Below, piece after piece: positions 33,031 to 41,402 of a DNA stretch of 64,000 bases (position 1 is the first letter of the stretch; each line of letters starts with the position of its first letter). Source of the stretch: Mycolicibacterium pulveris (lineage in GTDB: Bacteria > Actinomycetota > Actinomycetes > Mycobacteriales > Mycobacteriaceae); assembly GCF_010725725.1 (NCBI RefSeq), contig NZ_AP022599.1, positions 1,984,001 to 2,048,000 of the forward strand. The letters run 5' to 3'. Under the pieces are notes generated by a model, which saw only the letters and a list, made by a program, of their open reading frames with translations, ran no database searches and was not told where the DNA came from. The position numbers and the translations under genes were made by a program.

Positions 33031-34196
33031 GAGATGGCATCGGCGGTAAGGCCGCGCTCGTCGGCATCGGCCAGACCGAGTTCTCCAAGGAGTCGGGCCG
33101 GACCGAGATGCAACTCGCTTGCGAGGCAGTCAAAGCCGCGATCGAGGACGCTGGGCTGAGCCCCAAGGACATCGACGGCATGGTGACCTTCACCGTCGAC
33201 GAGAACGAGGAGATCGAGGTCGCCCGCAACGTCGGCATCGAGAACCTCACGTTCTTCACCCGCGTTCCGCACGGCGGCGGGGCCGCCGCGGGAACCGTGA
33301 TGCAGGCCGCCATGGCGGTCGCCACGGGCGCCGCCGAAGCGGTCGTCTGCTACCGGGCGTTCAACGAGCGCTCCGGGTTCCGGTTCGGCGGCGCCGGCCG
33401 TCAACCCGGCGTGACCCCGCTGTGGATGGCGCCGTATGCCCCGTTCGGATTCATGACGCCCGCGGCATGGGTCGCCCTGCACGCCCAGCGTTACATGACC
33501 ACCTACGGGGTCACCAACGCCGACTTCGGCAAGATCTCGGTGATCGACCGCAAGCACGCGGCCAACAACCCCGATGCCTGGTTCTACCGGAAGCCGATCA
33601 CCCTCGAACAGCACCAGGAGTCCCGCTGGATCATCGAACCAGTGCTGCGGCTGCTCGACTGCTGCCAGGAGAGCGACGGTGGGGTCGCGATGGTGGTCAC
33701 CAGCGTCGAACGCGCTCGCGATCTCGCCAAGCCGCCTGCCGTGATCACCGCGGCGGCCCAGGGCGCGGCCTACGACGGCGAGGTGATGACCAGTTACTAC
33801 CGCGACGACATCACCGGTCTGCCCGAGATGGGGGTGGTCGGCGACAAGCTGTGGCGCAACTCTGGATTGAAACCGGACGACATCTCGACCGCATTTCTCT
33901 ACGACCATTTCACCCCGTTCGTGTTCACCCAGCTCGAGGAACTCGGATTCTGCGGCCGAGGCGAAGCCAAGGACTTCGTGTCGGTCGACGAGCTCTCGCT
34001 CGGCGGCCGAATGCCGATCAACACCAACGGCGGTCTGCTCGGCGAGGCCTACATCCATGGCATGAACGGCATCACCGAAGGGGTCCGCCAGATTCGCGGC
34101 ACCTCGTACAACCAGGTCGACGACGTCGAGCACGTCCTGGTCACGTCGGGCACCGGCGTTCCGACCAGCGGCCTCATCCTCGCACCCGACCGGTGA
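33027..34196 (+). CDS. Thiolase-fold retro-aldolase, Ltp2-like
   Basis: A 389-residue thiolase-superfamily protein very close in pattern to M. tuberculosis Ltp2 (Rv3540c): AALVGIGQTEFSKESGRTE, VVCYRAFNERSGFRFG, DRKHAANNPDAWFYRKPI, RLLDCCQESDGG and the ending VEHVLVTSGTGVPTSGLIL. Ltp2 with the DUF35 domain of ChsH2 cleaves the hydroxylated side chain, releasing propionyl-CoA and a ketone; the same retro-aldol reaction is predicted here. The ATG overlaps the ChsH1-like stop. The TetR gene follows 17 bases later. Confidence 0.92.
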   Translation: MRDGIGGKAALVGIGQTEFSKESGRTEMQLACEAVKAAIEDAGLSPKDIDGMVTFTVDENEEIEVARNVGIENLTFFTRVPHGGGAAAGTVMQAAMAVATGAAEAVVCYRAFNERSGFRFGGAGRQPGVTPLWMAPYAPFGFMTPAAWVALHAQRYMTTYGVTNADFGKISVIDRKHAANNPDAWFYRKPITLEQHQESRWIIEPVLRLLDCCQESDGGVAMVVTSVERARDLAKPPAVITAAAQGAAYDGEVMTSYYRDDITGLPEMGVVGDKLWRNSGLKPDDISTAFLYDHFTPFVFTQLEELGFCGRGEAKDFVSVDELSLGGRMPINTNGGLLGEAYIHGMNGITEGVRQIRGTSYNQVDDVEHVLVTSGTGVPTSGLILAPDR

Positions 34197-34213
34197 GCCG
34201 TTAGTGTCGTGCG

Positions 34214-34828
34214 GTGGTGTCTGACGTGACGCAGTCGGTGGCGGTCGATACCCGAGATGTCATCATCTCGGCGGCCTTCGCCTGCTTCCGCACCCGTGGA
34301 CTGGCCAAGACCACCATCGTGGACATCGCCCGGGAGGCCGGGGTGTCGCGCAGCACGTTCTACGAGTACTTCCGGGACAAGGAGACGATCGTCGAGGCCT
34401 GCGCTGAGGCGGCGTCGCAGCGGTTCTACCGCAACATGGCCAAGGCCATCGATCGGCACGGTGGCAGCACCCTGGAAGGCCGCCTGGTGCGCGCGGCCGT
34501 CTTCGTCACGCAGGCACGTCGGGTCGTCGAACCGGAGGCGTACTTCGACCCCGAGGAAGTCAACCTCATGATGACGAAGAACGCCGCTGCCCTGTTGAAG
34601 GACTGCGCCGAGTTCCTGGCGCCCTATGTCGCGGCGGCCAGGCTCACCGGGGAGGTCCGTGCCGACCTGGATGTTCCCTCGGCGACAGAGTGGTTCGCCC
34701 GAATGTTGTTCTCGCTGTTCACCACTCCCTCTCCGATGATCGATATGCGCGACGACGACGCCGTGGCCGACTTCGTACGGGCCTATGTGGTGAACGGATT
34801 CGTCGACGGCAATACCCGGCGACGCTAA
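34214..34828 (+). CDS. TetR-family transcriptional regulator
   Basis: A 204-residue regulator. The N-terminal helix-turn-helix is clear: LAKTTIVDIAREAGVSRSTFYEYF (about residues 31-54). The C-terminal ligand domain is not recognisable. GTG at 34214 comes 17 bases after the Ltp2-like gene, so it is probably the last gene of the igr-like operon. It is the only regulator inside the catabolic island core and is the best candidate to bind the repeated GAGAA-N6-TTCTC sites, which would be released by an acyl-CoA intermediate. That link is inference. Confidence 0.88.
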   Translation: MVSDVTQSVAVDTRDVIISAAFACFRTRGLAKTTIVDIAREAGVSRSTFYEYFRDKETIVEACAEAASQRFYRNMAKAIDRHGGSTLEGRLVRAAVFVTQARRVVEPEAYFDPEEVNLMMTKNAAALLKDCAEFLAPYVAAARLTGEVRADLDVPSATEWFARMLFSLFTTPSPMIDMRDDDAVADFVRAYVVNGFVDGNTRRR

Positions 34829-34863
34829 CCGCGGCGAGCCTCGACGTGGTCACGCGTGGTCCT

Positions 34864-34883
34864 GCGAATATGACTATTCTCAC
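34864..34883. promoter_or_regulatory. Candidate operator, GAGAA-N6-TATTC, plus adjacent palindrome
   Basis: GCGAATATGACTATTCTCAC reads GAGAA-TAGTCA-TATTC on the minus strand, two changes from a perfect repeat. A second, unrelated palindrome TCCTGA-TTT-TCAGGA lies at 34894-34908, between it and the start at 34926. Both lie just upstream of the hypothetical gene and just downstream of the TetR gene. Confidence 0.45.
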
Positions 34884-34925
34884 ATATTGAATATCCTGAT
34901 TTTCAGGACACTCGAGGAGGTTCCG

Positions 34926-35483
34926 GTGAAACCGACTGCGGCATCGGCGGCGCAGACCTCGCGGCAGATCCGGAGCCGGCGGGACCGGAGCCGCGCGGCA
35001 CCGCCCAAGCTGCTGGTGCTGGCGCCTGATACGGCGGATGTGGTGTCGGCAGCCGGTGGGCTCGTCGCCGACGCGCTGCGAGTCGGGTGGCGCGTCGAGG
35101 TCTATCTGGAAACCATGGGCGATACGCGAGCGTTGCAGATCCTCGGCGTCGAGGCTCACATCCTGCCGCAGAGTTTCGATTTCGGGCCGGAATGGCCCGC
35201 CGCGATCGCGTTCGCCGCAGTGATGTACGAGCGGCCTCAGGGGGTGCGCCGCGCCGTCAACGACGCCACCCGACGGCACGGCGTCGACGTCGCCGCGTGG
35301 GGCGGAAGTTGGCCCTCCGCACCGGCTTCGGCATCCGACGTCCAACATCGCCTCAGCTCTGCCGCGCGGGCGTTCAAGTACCACGCGATGAAGGCGATCG
35401 GCACGGCGGCAACATCATCCGTTGAAACGTTCCACGGAAACTTCCGTTCCCTTACCGCGGCTATCTCGGCCCTGCCGAGTTGA
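34926..35483 (+). CDS. Protein of unknown function with Rossmann-like N-terminus
   Basis: A 185-residue protein. After a basic leader (RQIRSRRDRSRA), the segment KLLVLAPDTADVVSAAGGLVADALRVGWRVEVYLE looks like a first strand-helix-strand of a nucleotide-binding-type fold. No catalytic motif is visible. The GTG at 34926 is chosen because CGAGGAGG lies six to thirteen bases upstream. The gene stands alone between the TetR gene and the convergent P450, under two palindromic sites, which suggests tight regulation. I do not recognise the family. Confidence 0.7.
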   Translation: MKPTAASAAQTSRQIRSRRDRSRAAPPKLLVLAPDTADVVSAAGGLVADALRVGWRVEVYLETMGDTRALQILGVEAHILPQSFDFGPEWPAAIAFAAVMYERPQGVRRAVNDATRRHGVDVAAWGGSWPSAPASASDVQHRLSSAARAFKYHAMKAIGTAATSSVETFHGNFRSLTAAISALPS

Positions 35484-35491
35484 CGGCCGCC

Positions 35492-36721
35492 TCAGGACCT
35501 GCTGCGCACCGGGACGTTCGCATAACCGCAGACGTTCGACATCGCCACGCGCCGCAAACCGTCCCGGTCGACCTCGTACTCTGGAATGAGGTCGAGCAGC
35601 GCGTTGAGCGCGATACGGCTTTCCATCCGCGCCAAGGCGGCTCCCAGGCAACTGTGCACGCCATAGCCGAACGCGAGATTGAAGCCCATCTTGCGTTCCC
35701 GATCGATGTCCAACCGGTCGGGGTCGTCGAACATCCGCTCGTCGCGAAGCGCCGAGCCCGTGACGAGCAACACGGCCGCATCTTTCGGGATGGTGGTGCC
35801 GTAGTAGGTGACGTCTCGCGTCGCGGTCCGGACCTGATACTGCGACGGCGCCTCGTACCGAAGTAGTTCCTCGATCGCGGCCGGGATCTTGCTTCGGTCG
35901 TCGCGGAGCTTTCGCCACTGGTCGGGGAAGTCGGCGAACGCGACCATCGCGTTGCCGATCAGTTTGGTGACCGTTTCGGCGCCCGCGCCGCCGAGCATCG
36001 TCGCAAAGCCCGTGATGTCGACGTCGGTGAGCTTTTCCACCACACCGTCGCGTTCGATCTCGGTCTCGATAAGACGGCTGATCATGTCATCCCGGGGCGC
36101 TGCCCTGCGTTGCTGTACGAGGTCGTAATAATAGAGGCCGGTGTTCATGGAGGCCTCGTATCCCTCTCTGGGGACCGCTATTTCACCGGGGCGACGCTCG
36201 AGCAGAAGGTCCAGCCAGCGCCGGATCTGGTCGCGATCCTCCTCGGGCACTCCGAGCATGGTCGTGATGACCTCGTTCAGGAACAGCGCGGAGAAGTCCG
36301 CGACGACGTCGAAACTCTTCGGGTTGAGCGCCTCGATGCGCTCGTAGACCTTGTCGCGCACCATGTCTTCCAGCGCCGCGATCGCACGCGGGGTGAAGAC
36401 GTTGCTCACCAGCCGGCGCATCTTCTGGTGCTCCGGCGGGTCCATCGAGATGATCACCTTCGGCACAGGAATCGCGTCGTCGTGCGCCTTGACCATGTCC
36501 AGCGTCGCGCCCTTGGCCGAAGAGAAGGTCTCGTGATCCTTCGTCGCGGGGGTCACGTCCTCGTAGCGCGTCAGCGCCCAAAAGTCCCACTTCGCGTTGT
36601 AGTAGACGGGGGCCTCGTCTCGCAGACGCCGGTAGGTGTCATACGCGCCGTCGAAGAAGTCCTGTGAGAACGGGTCGAATTCGACGGATGCGTTGCCTAT
36701 TTCCGGTGACATCGCACTCAC
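35492..36721 (-). CDS. Cytochrome P450
   Basis: A 409-residue P450. The haem loop is FGYGVHSCLGAALAR, ExxR is in EELLRYEAPS, and the I-helix reads GGAGAETVTKLI, where Val replaces the second Thr of the usual ETT. The start is GTG 36721, overlapping the stop of the CoA-transferase (GTGA). It is the second gene of a two-gene operon. It probably hydroxylates a ring or chain carbon of the island's substrate. The altered I-helix suggests a somewhat different oxygen-activation pocket. Confidence 0.9.
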   Translation of the reverse strand: MSAMSPEIGNASVEFDPFSQDFFDGAYDTYRRLRDEAPVYYNAKWDFWALTRYEDVTPATKDHETFSSAKGATLDMVKAHDDAIPVPKVIISMDPPEHQKMRRLVSNVFTPRAIAALEDMVRDKVYERIEALNPKSFDVVADFSALFLNEVITTMLGVPEEDRDQIRRWLDLLLERRPGEIAVPREGYEASMNTGLYYYDLVQQRRAAPRDDMISRLIETEIERDGVVEKLTDVDITGFATMLGGAGAETVTKLIGNAMVAFADFPDQWRKLRDDRSKIPAAIEELLRYEAPSQYQVRTATRDVTYYGTTIPKDAAVLLVTGSALRDERMFDDPDRLDIDRERKMGFNLAFGYGVHSCLGAALARMESRIALNALLDLIPEYEVDRDGLRRVAMSNVCGYANVPVRSRS

Positions 36722-37905
36722 AGGATCGCCCCCGACTCCTTCAGTTTCTCGATGGTTTCCCAGTCGAGTCCCGCGTCCATCAGGACTTCTTCGGTGTGCT
36801 GACCGTGTTCGGGCGCACCCGTGGGCACCACCGAGCGCTCGTCGAACTGGACGGGGTTGGTGGGTATCGAGAACGGAACGCCGTTGACGGTTTCGGTCTG
36901 GGCGACATATCCGTTCGCGGTGACCGCGGGGTCCTCACACACTTCCGCCGGTGTCTGCACGATTCCCCACGCACCCGAGAGCGGCGCCAGGATTTCGCGC
37001 CATTCGGCGACCGTGCGTTTGGCGAACGCCTCGTCGAGCAGGGCGATCAGGCTCACCCGATTCTCGTACCGCGATGCGGGGTCGGCGAACCGCGGATCAT
37101 CGATCAACTCGGGCAGGCCGATCACCCGCATCGCCTCCGCGTAGAACTTGTCGAGTTGCAGCATCATCAACTGGACATAGCGCCCGTCCTTCGTGCGGTA
37201 CGTGCCCACCAGCGGGTTGGGCGCGTCGGCGTGGCCGAACTTGGGAATGGCGCTGCCACCGTGGATTTGGCTCACAGCGACGTCGGGACTGAGGTTCCAC
37301 GCGGCAAGCCCGAGCAGCGACACGTCGACAACTGACCCCTGACCGGTCGTCGCCTTCTTGTACAGTGCGGCGGCGATGCCGCCCGCGATGGTCATGCCGC
37401 CGAGGAGGTCGCCGAACGCCGGCCGGGAACGGACGAGTTCCTCGGCGTCTTCAGTGAGGACGGTGGCGATACCGCCCCGCGCCCAATAGGACACCCCGTC
37501 GTACCCGGGCTTGTTCGCGTCGGGACCTTTGGGGCCGTGCCCGGACCCACGGACGTACACGATGCTCGGATTCACTTCCCGAATGTCATCGACATCGATG
37601 CCGAACTTCTTACGGCGGTCCGGCAGATAACTGGTCAGAAACACGTCGCAGGTCTTGGCCACCTCGCGGACCACGTCGCGGCCACCCGAAGTGCTCAGGT
37701 CCACGCCGATCGACTTCTTACCGCGGTTGGGAATCTCGATCATGTAGTTGACCGCACCACCCCCCTCGTCGACGATGCCCATGGTGACCAGACCGCGCTG
37801 CGGATCTCCACCCGCACGTGGCTCGACCTTGATCACCTCGGCGCCCCACTCGGCGAGCACCGCGCCGGCCGATGGCACGAATGTCCACGCGGCAACCTCG
37901 AGCAC
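36718..37905 (-). CDS. CoA-transferase family III (CaiB/BaiF)
   Basis: A single-domain class III CoA-transferase of at least 395 residues, keeping the catalytic Asp motif VVDVSLLGLAAW. The first canonical start is GTG 37905 (MLEVAAWTF), but this would cut off part of the first beta-strand (GVRVLEVA). A perfect AGGAGG at 37944-37949 sits five bases before an in-frame ATC codon at 37936-37938, and an in-frame TAG lies right at that ribosome-binding site. Translation may thus begin at a rare ATC codon, adding 11 residues. It is first in an operon with a P450. Confidence 0.86.
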   Translation of the reverse strand: MLEVAAWTFVPSAGAVLAEWGAEVIKVEPRAGGDPQRGLVTMGIVDEGGGAVNYMIEIPNRGKKSIGVDLSTSGGRDVVREVAKTCDVFLTSYLPDRRKKFGIDVDDIREVNPSIVYVRGSGHGPKGPDANKPGYDGVSYWARGGIATVLTEDAEELVRSRPAFGDLLGGMTIAGGIAAALYKKATTGQGSVVDVSLLGLAAWNLSPDVAVSQIHGGSAIPKFGHADAPNPLVGTYRTKDGRYVQLMMLQLDKFYAEAMRVIGLPELIDDPRFADPASRYENRVSLIALLDEAFAKRTVAEWREILAPLSGAWGIVQTPAEVCEDPAVTANGYVAQTETVNGVPFSIPTNPVQFDERSVVPTGAPEHGQHTEEVLMDAGLDWETIEKLKESGAIL

Positions 37906-37975
37906 ACGGACCCCGCTTAGTACGTTGTCGACGCTGATGACGGCCTCCTACAACCGGTAACGAGCATTTACGAAT

Positions 37976-37994
37976 GTGAGAATCGCACTTTCAT
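37976..37994. promoter_or_regulatory. Candidate operator, GAGAA-N6-TTTCA
   Basis: GTGAGAATCGCACTTTCAT has the GAGAA arm, a 6-base spacer and a right arm two changes from TTCTC. It overlaps a small CATT-TACG-AATG palindrome at 37965-37976. It is 40-70 bases upstream of the CoA-transferase/P450 operon (minus strand). Confidence 0.45.
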
Positions 37995-38011
37995 AGCGGT
38001 TTGTAAACGCA

Positions 38012-38551
38012 CTAGGGCCGCCTGGACAGGCGGCCGGGAAGCGCCGGGTCTCCACTTTCCCAGAATGCGCGCCAGGTGGGCATCCGATGGGGCATCGGCG
38101 CACGCAGCGGCACATCGGTAGGCCATCGAATGAACTCCGGCCCTGGGCGCTCGGTCACATCGACCGAGTACCAGGGGTGTTCTCGTCGCTTCACGAAATA
38201 CCAGTTCCCGTCGCGGCGCTCGTAAACGTCGTCGTAGCGCATCGTGATGACAAACCACCCGTCGCCGTCCTCATGCTCGGCACGGCAGTAGATCGAGCCG
38301 GTCGCATGGTCGTCGTCGACGAAATCGATTACGTGTCCGCAGATCAGATGGATGCTGCGATAGAACCTGCGGAGCACCTCGTCGTACCAACTTTTCAGCG
38401 CCGCTCTGCCCTTGCCGTGCTCACCGGCGTCGACGTCGTCGACGAACAACGCCACCAGGGCGTCGAGATCGCGCGCATCCAGCGCCATGGCGTAGCGGCT
38501 GGGCAACTGCGCGATCTCAAGATGGGATTCCAGCCGGTCCGACGACGACAT
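38012..38551 (-). CDS. SnoaL/NTF2-like protein
   Basis: A 179-residue protein of the SnoaL-like fold: YAMALDARDLDALVALFVDD, the strand HVIDFVDDDHATGSIYCRAE and YDDVYERRDGNWYFVKRREH are typical. It resembles small dehydratases and isomerases of polyketide and aromatic pathways, longer than the one at 20992. ATG 38551 is preferred; the upstream ATG 38590 would place the start inside the palindromic operator. Divergent from the ligase at 38659. The function is unassigned. Confidence 0.78.
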   Translation of the reverse strand: MSSSDRLESHLEIAQLPSRYAMALDARDLDALVALFVDDVDAGEHGKGRAALKSWYDEVLRRFYRSIHLICGHVIDFVDDDHATGSIYCRAEHEDGDGWFVITMRYDDVYERRDGNWYFVKRREHPWYSVDVTERPGPEFIRWPTDVPLRAPMPHRMPTWRAFWESGDPALPGRLSRRP

Positions 38552-38580
38552 GCGTGCAGTGTAATGGCCGTGCAGGGCTA

Positions 38581-38600
38581 GCGAGAACAAGTATTCTCGC
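38581..38600. promoter_or_regulatory. Operator, best copy of the GAGAA-N6-TTCTC repeat
   Basis: GCGAGAACAAGTATTCTCGC has perfect 7-base arms GCGAGAA and TTCTCGC around six bases. It lies in the divergent gap between the SnoaL-like gene (start 38551) and the ligase (start 38659), so it can control both. This copy was used as the reference for the other sites. Confidence 0.75.
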
Positions 38601-38658
38601 TTTTCGACAGAGTGGATATCCTGGGTGGGCCACCCCGTCCGAGCGGAGGATTCCAGTC

Positions 38659-40269
38659 GTGCCTTTCCCGAGCATCACGCCCACGATCCCCGCGCTGGTT
38701 CGGTCGTGCGCGGCGAGCTTCGGGGCGAAGCCGTTCCTCATCGCCGACGGGCAGACGCTGACCTATTCCGACCTCGACCTCGAGTCGGCGCGGTTGGCGA
38801 CGGCGCTGCTGGCCGAGGGCTTCGGCAAGGGCGATCACGTCGGCATACTCATGCCCAACAGCGTCGACTGGGCTGTCACCTGGTTCGCAACGACCCGAAT
38901 CGGCGCGGTCGCGGTGCCACTGAACACGTTCTACAAGGCTCCGGAGCTGGCGTGGACAGCCCGTCACGCGGACCTGCGGGCGATCATCGCCCGGCCGGAA
39001 TTTCGTGGCAACAGCTTTCTCGACCGGCTCGAGGAGGCACTTCCAGGACTCGCGGACCAAGCCATCCCCGGCAGGCTGGTCGTCCGGGGCGCACCATATC
39101 TGCGCATGATCGCGGTGCTCGGTGAGGGTGAGCGCCCGTGGACGACGGCGCTTTCGGCCGACCGCGCGACGGGACTCGAGCTCGACTTTCTGGTCGACGT
39201 CGAGTCCTGCGTGACGCCGGCCGACGACGTGATGATCATCTACACCTCGGGAAGCACCGGCGACCCGAAAGGCCCGGTGCACACCCACGGCACACTGGTA
39301 CGCCACTCGTACAACCTGACCTTCGACTACGGCATCACGAACGACACGGTGATGTTCACCTCGATGCCGTTCTTCTGGGTCGGCGGCTTGATCACCGGCA
39401 TTCACGCCGTGATCCACCACGGCGCAACGCTGGTCACCCAACCGGCGTTCGACGCGGCCGATGCGCTCGAGTTGATCGAGCGGCACCGCGCGACCATCAC
39501 GCTGGGTTGGCCACAGCAGGGCAAGTCGCTGGCGGAGCATCCGAACTTCGCACGACGCGACCTGAGCTCGGTGCAGCGCACCAGCATGCCCGCGATGGTG
39601 CCGCCCGAACGCCGACCGAAAGGTCCGAACGCGCTGGGGATGACCGAACTCTGCGGCAACCACATCGGTGTCGATCCGTATCCTGCCCAGCCGGCCGAGC
39701 GCGCGGAGACGGGTGGATATTCGATCGAGGGACTCTCGCATCTGCTGGTCGATCCCGCGACGGGAGACCCCGTGCCCCCCGGCACGGACGGCGAAATCTG
39801 GGTGCGCGGCTACTCGCTGATGCAGCGGTTGTACAAGCGCGAACGCGAGGACGTGTTCACCCCGGACGGCTATTACCGCACGGGCGACTGTGGAGTGCAG
39901 TACGACGACGGCTGGATCAGGTTCACCGGCCGGTTGGGCGATCTGATCAAGACCGGCGGCGGGACGAACGTCACCCCTGGCGAGGTGGAACAGGCACTGA
40001 CGGGTTGTGACGGCGTTCTCGAGGCGTACGTCGTCGGCGCCGAGGACGGGCACAACGGCACGATCGTGGCGGCGGCGGTGGTGCCGCGCGGTGAGGCCGA
40101 GTTGGACCCCGCGGAGTTGCGGGCGCAGGTGCGCAGCCGCCTCTCGGCATACAAAGTGCCGAAGTTCATCTGGGTCACGCCGAAGGAGAAGCTGCCGTTC
40201 ACGGCGACGGGCAAGGTCAAGAAGACCGACCTCGCCAAGCAGCTGAGCGACCTTCTGTCAGACGGGTGA
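38659..40269 (+). CDS. Acyl-CoA ligase (AMP-forming)
   Basis: A 536-residue adenylate-forming ligase: IIYTSGSTGDPKGPVHTH ATP loop, GMTELCGNH, GYYRTGDCG and a C-terminal PFTATGKVKKTDL with the catalytic Lys. Fourth ligase of the island. The GTG start at 38659 follows GCGGAGGA by eight bases. It is a single-gene unit under the best-conserved GAGAA-N6-TTCTC site, so it is probably a key entry enzyme that activates the growth substrate or a major intermediate. Its last 12 bases overlap the convergent gene. Confidence 0.9.
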   Translation: MPFPSITPTIPALVRSCAASFGAKPFLIADGQTLTYSDLDLESARLATALLAEGFGKGDHVGILMPNSVDWAVTWFATTRIGAVAVPLNTFYKAPELAWTARHADLRAIIARPEFRGNSFLDRLEEALPGLADQAIPGRLVVRGAPYLRMIAVLGEGERPWTTALSADRATGLELDFLVDVESCVTPADDVMIIYTSGSTGDPKGPVHTHGTLVRHSYNLTFDYGITNDTVMFTSMPFFWVGGLITGIHAVIHHGATLVTQPAFDAADALELIERHRATITLGWPQQGKSLAEHPNFARRDLSSVQRTSMPAMVPPERRPKGPNALGMTELCGNHIGVDPYPAQPAERAETGGYSIEGLSHLLVDPATGDPVPPGTDGEIWVRGYSLMQRLYKREREDVFTPDGYYRTGDCGVQYDDGWIRFTGRLGDLIKTGGGTNVTPGEVEQALTGCDGVLEAYVVGAEDGHNGTIVAAAVVPRGEAELDPAELRAQVRSRLSAYKVPKFIWVTPKEKLPFTATGKVKKTDLAKQLSDLLSDG

Positions 40270-41370
40270 CGAACCCGCAGATTGCCGGGTGACGACCGAT
40301 GGCCCCGACAAGGGCCTGGCGATCACACCTGGCGGCGCGTCGACGACGCTGGGGATGGCGTTCACCGCCGCCAGTGCCGTGGCCGCGACCCCCGGGTTCA
40401 CCCGGTCGGTCTCCGACTGCTCGAGGTGAAGCTCGAGGTCCATGTTGGGATTTCCTTTGACGCGAAACACCATTCCGCCTTGACCCTCGCGGGCCGGCTT
40501 GGGCCAACGGTCAGGCCATGGCGTGCTGCTGACTGTCGCGAAGTACTGAACCGCGACGGCAGGGCGGCCACCGACGATCCCGGAGAGCTGCCATCGGTGC
40601 GCACAGATCGTGCCCTCGGGAATGACACCGAGTGCGGTGGGGAGATCGGTCGGCGCGAGCAGCGTCTCCCAGTCCAGCTCGATTCCTTCGAGTTCGAAGC
40701 CGAGGATGTCGGCGATGTAGGACACCACCGTGCCCCAGTCCTTGTCCACCTTCCCCGACGCGATCCGAACCGGAACATGGCCGTCGGGCTTTCCGAACCC
40801 CATCGACTCGTGCAGGACATCCCAGATCGGGTAGGACTTGTCGAGGTCGAGCGCGTATTCGTCCATGCGGTACGAGTCGACGCGACCGGCCCCTGCCAGC
40901 AGCGCCGTGGGAATGTTCAGGCTGATGAACCCCGGCTCGCTGCTGGTGGCATAGAACGTCGAGTTGCCTCGTGCTGCAGCGCTTTCCAGCGTGTCGCGCC
41001 ATTCGGCGGGAGCCGCCGCGGGATAAACCATGGGGATCAGCGAGAACGTCACCACGTTGATGCCGGCGTCGAGATACGCGGCGATGTCTGCGATCGCCTC
41101 TTCTTCGCGTCGAACGGCGGTCGCGCAATAAGTCACACAGTCGGGTTTCAACGCGAGAACGGTTGCGAGGTCGTCGGTCGCGGATACGCCGACAGATGGT
41201 GCACCGCACAGTTCGCCTGCGTCCAGCCCGGCCTTTTCCGGCGTCGACACCTTCACCCCGACGAGATCGAGCGCTGGATCATTGATCACCGCGCGTAATG
41301 CCTCACGGCCGGTGAAACCGGTGCCTGCGTGGACAACTCGGTATCGTCTGCCGAGCCCATCTGTCACCAT
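40258..41370 (-). CDS. DapB-like NAD(P)-dependent oxidoreductase
   Basis: A 370-residue protein of the family often labelled dihydrodipicolinate-reductase-like or 2,4-diaminopentanoate-dehydrogenase-like. The N-terminal Rossmann motif is VVHAGTGFTGREAL, followed by VGVKVSTPEKAGLDAGELCG and a central INVVTFS strand. It is not lysine-pathway DapB (about 250 residues). The start ATG 41370 is chosen for GAGGAGAG seven bases upstream; an in-frame ATG at 41397 exists. It ends an operon with a P450 and an AveC-like protein. A paralogue is at 46396. The substrate is unknown. Confidence 0.82.
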   Translation of the reverse strand: MVTDGLGRRYRVVHAGTGFTGREALRAVINDPALDLVGVKVSTPEKAGLDAGELCGAPSVGVSATDDLATVLALKPDCVTYCATAVRREEEAIADIAAYLDAGINVVTFSLIPMVYPAAAPAEWRDTLESAAARGNSTFYATSSEPGFISLNIPTALLAGAGRVDSYRMDEYALDLDKSYPIWDVLHESMGFGKPDGHVPVRIASGKVDKDWGTVVSYIADILGFELEGIELDWETLLAPTDLPTALGVIPEGTICAHRWQLSGIVGGRPAVAVQYFATVSSTPWPDRWPKPAREGQGGMVFRVKGNPNMDLELHLEQSETDRVNPGVAATALAAVNAIPSVVDAPPGVIARPLSGPSVVTRQSAGSSPV

Positions 41371-41402
41371 CTGCTCACTCTCCTCGCACGTGGCCATTGA
41401 TG

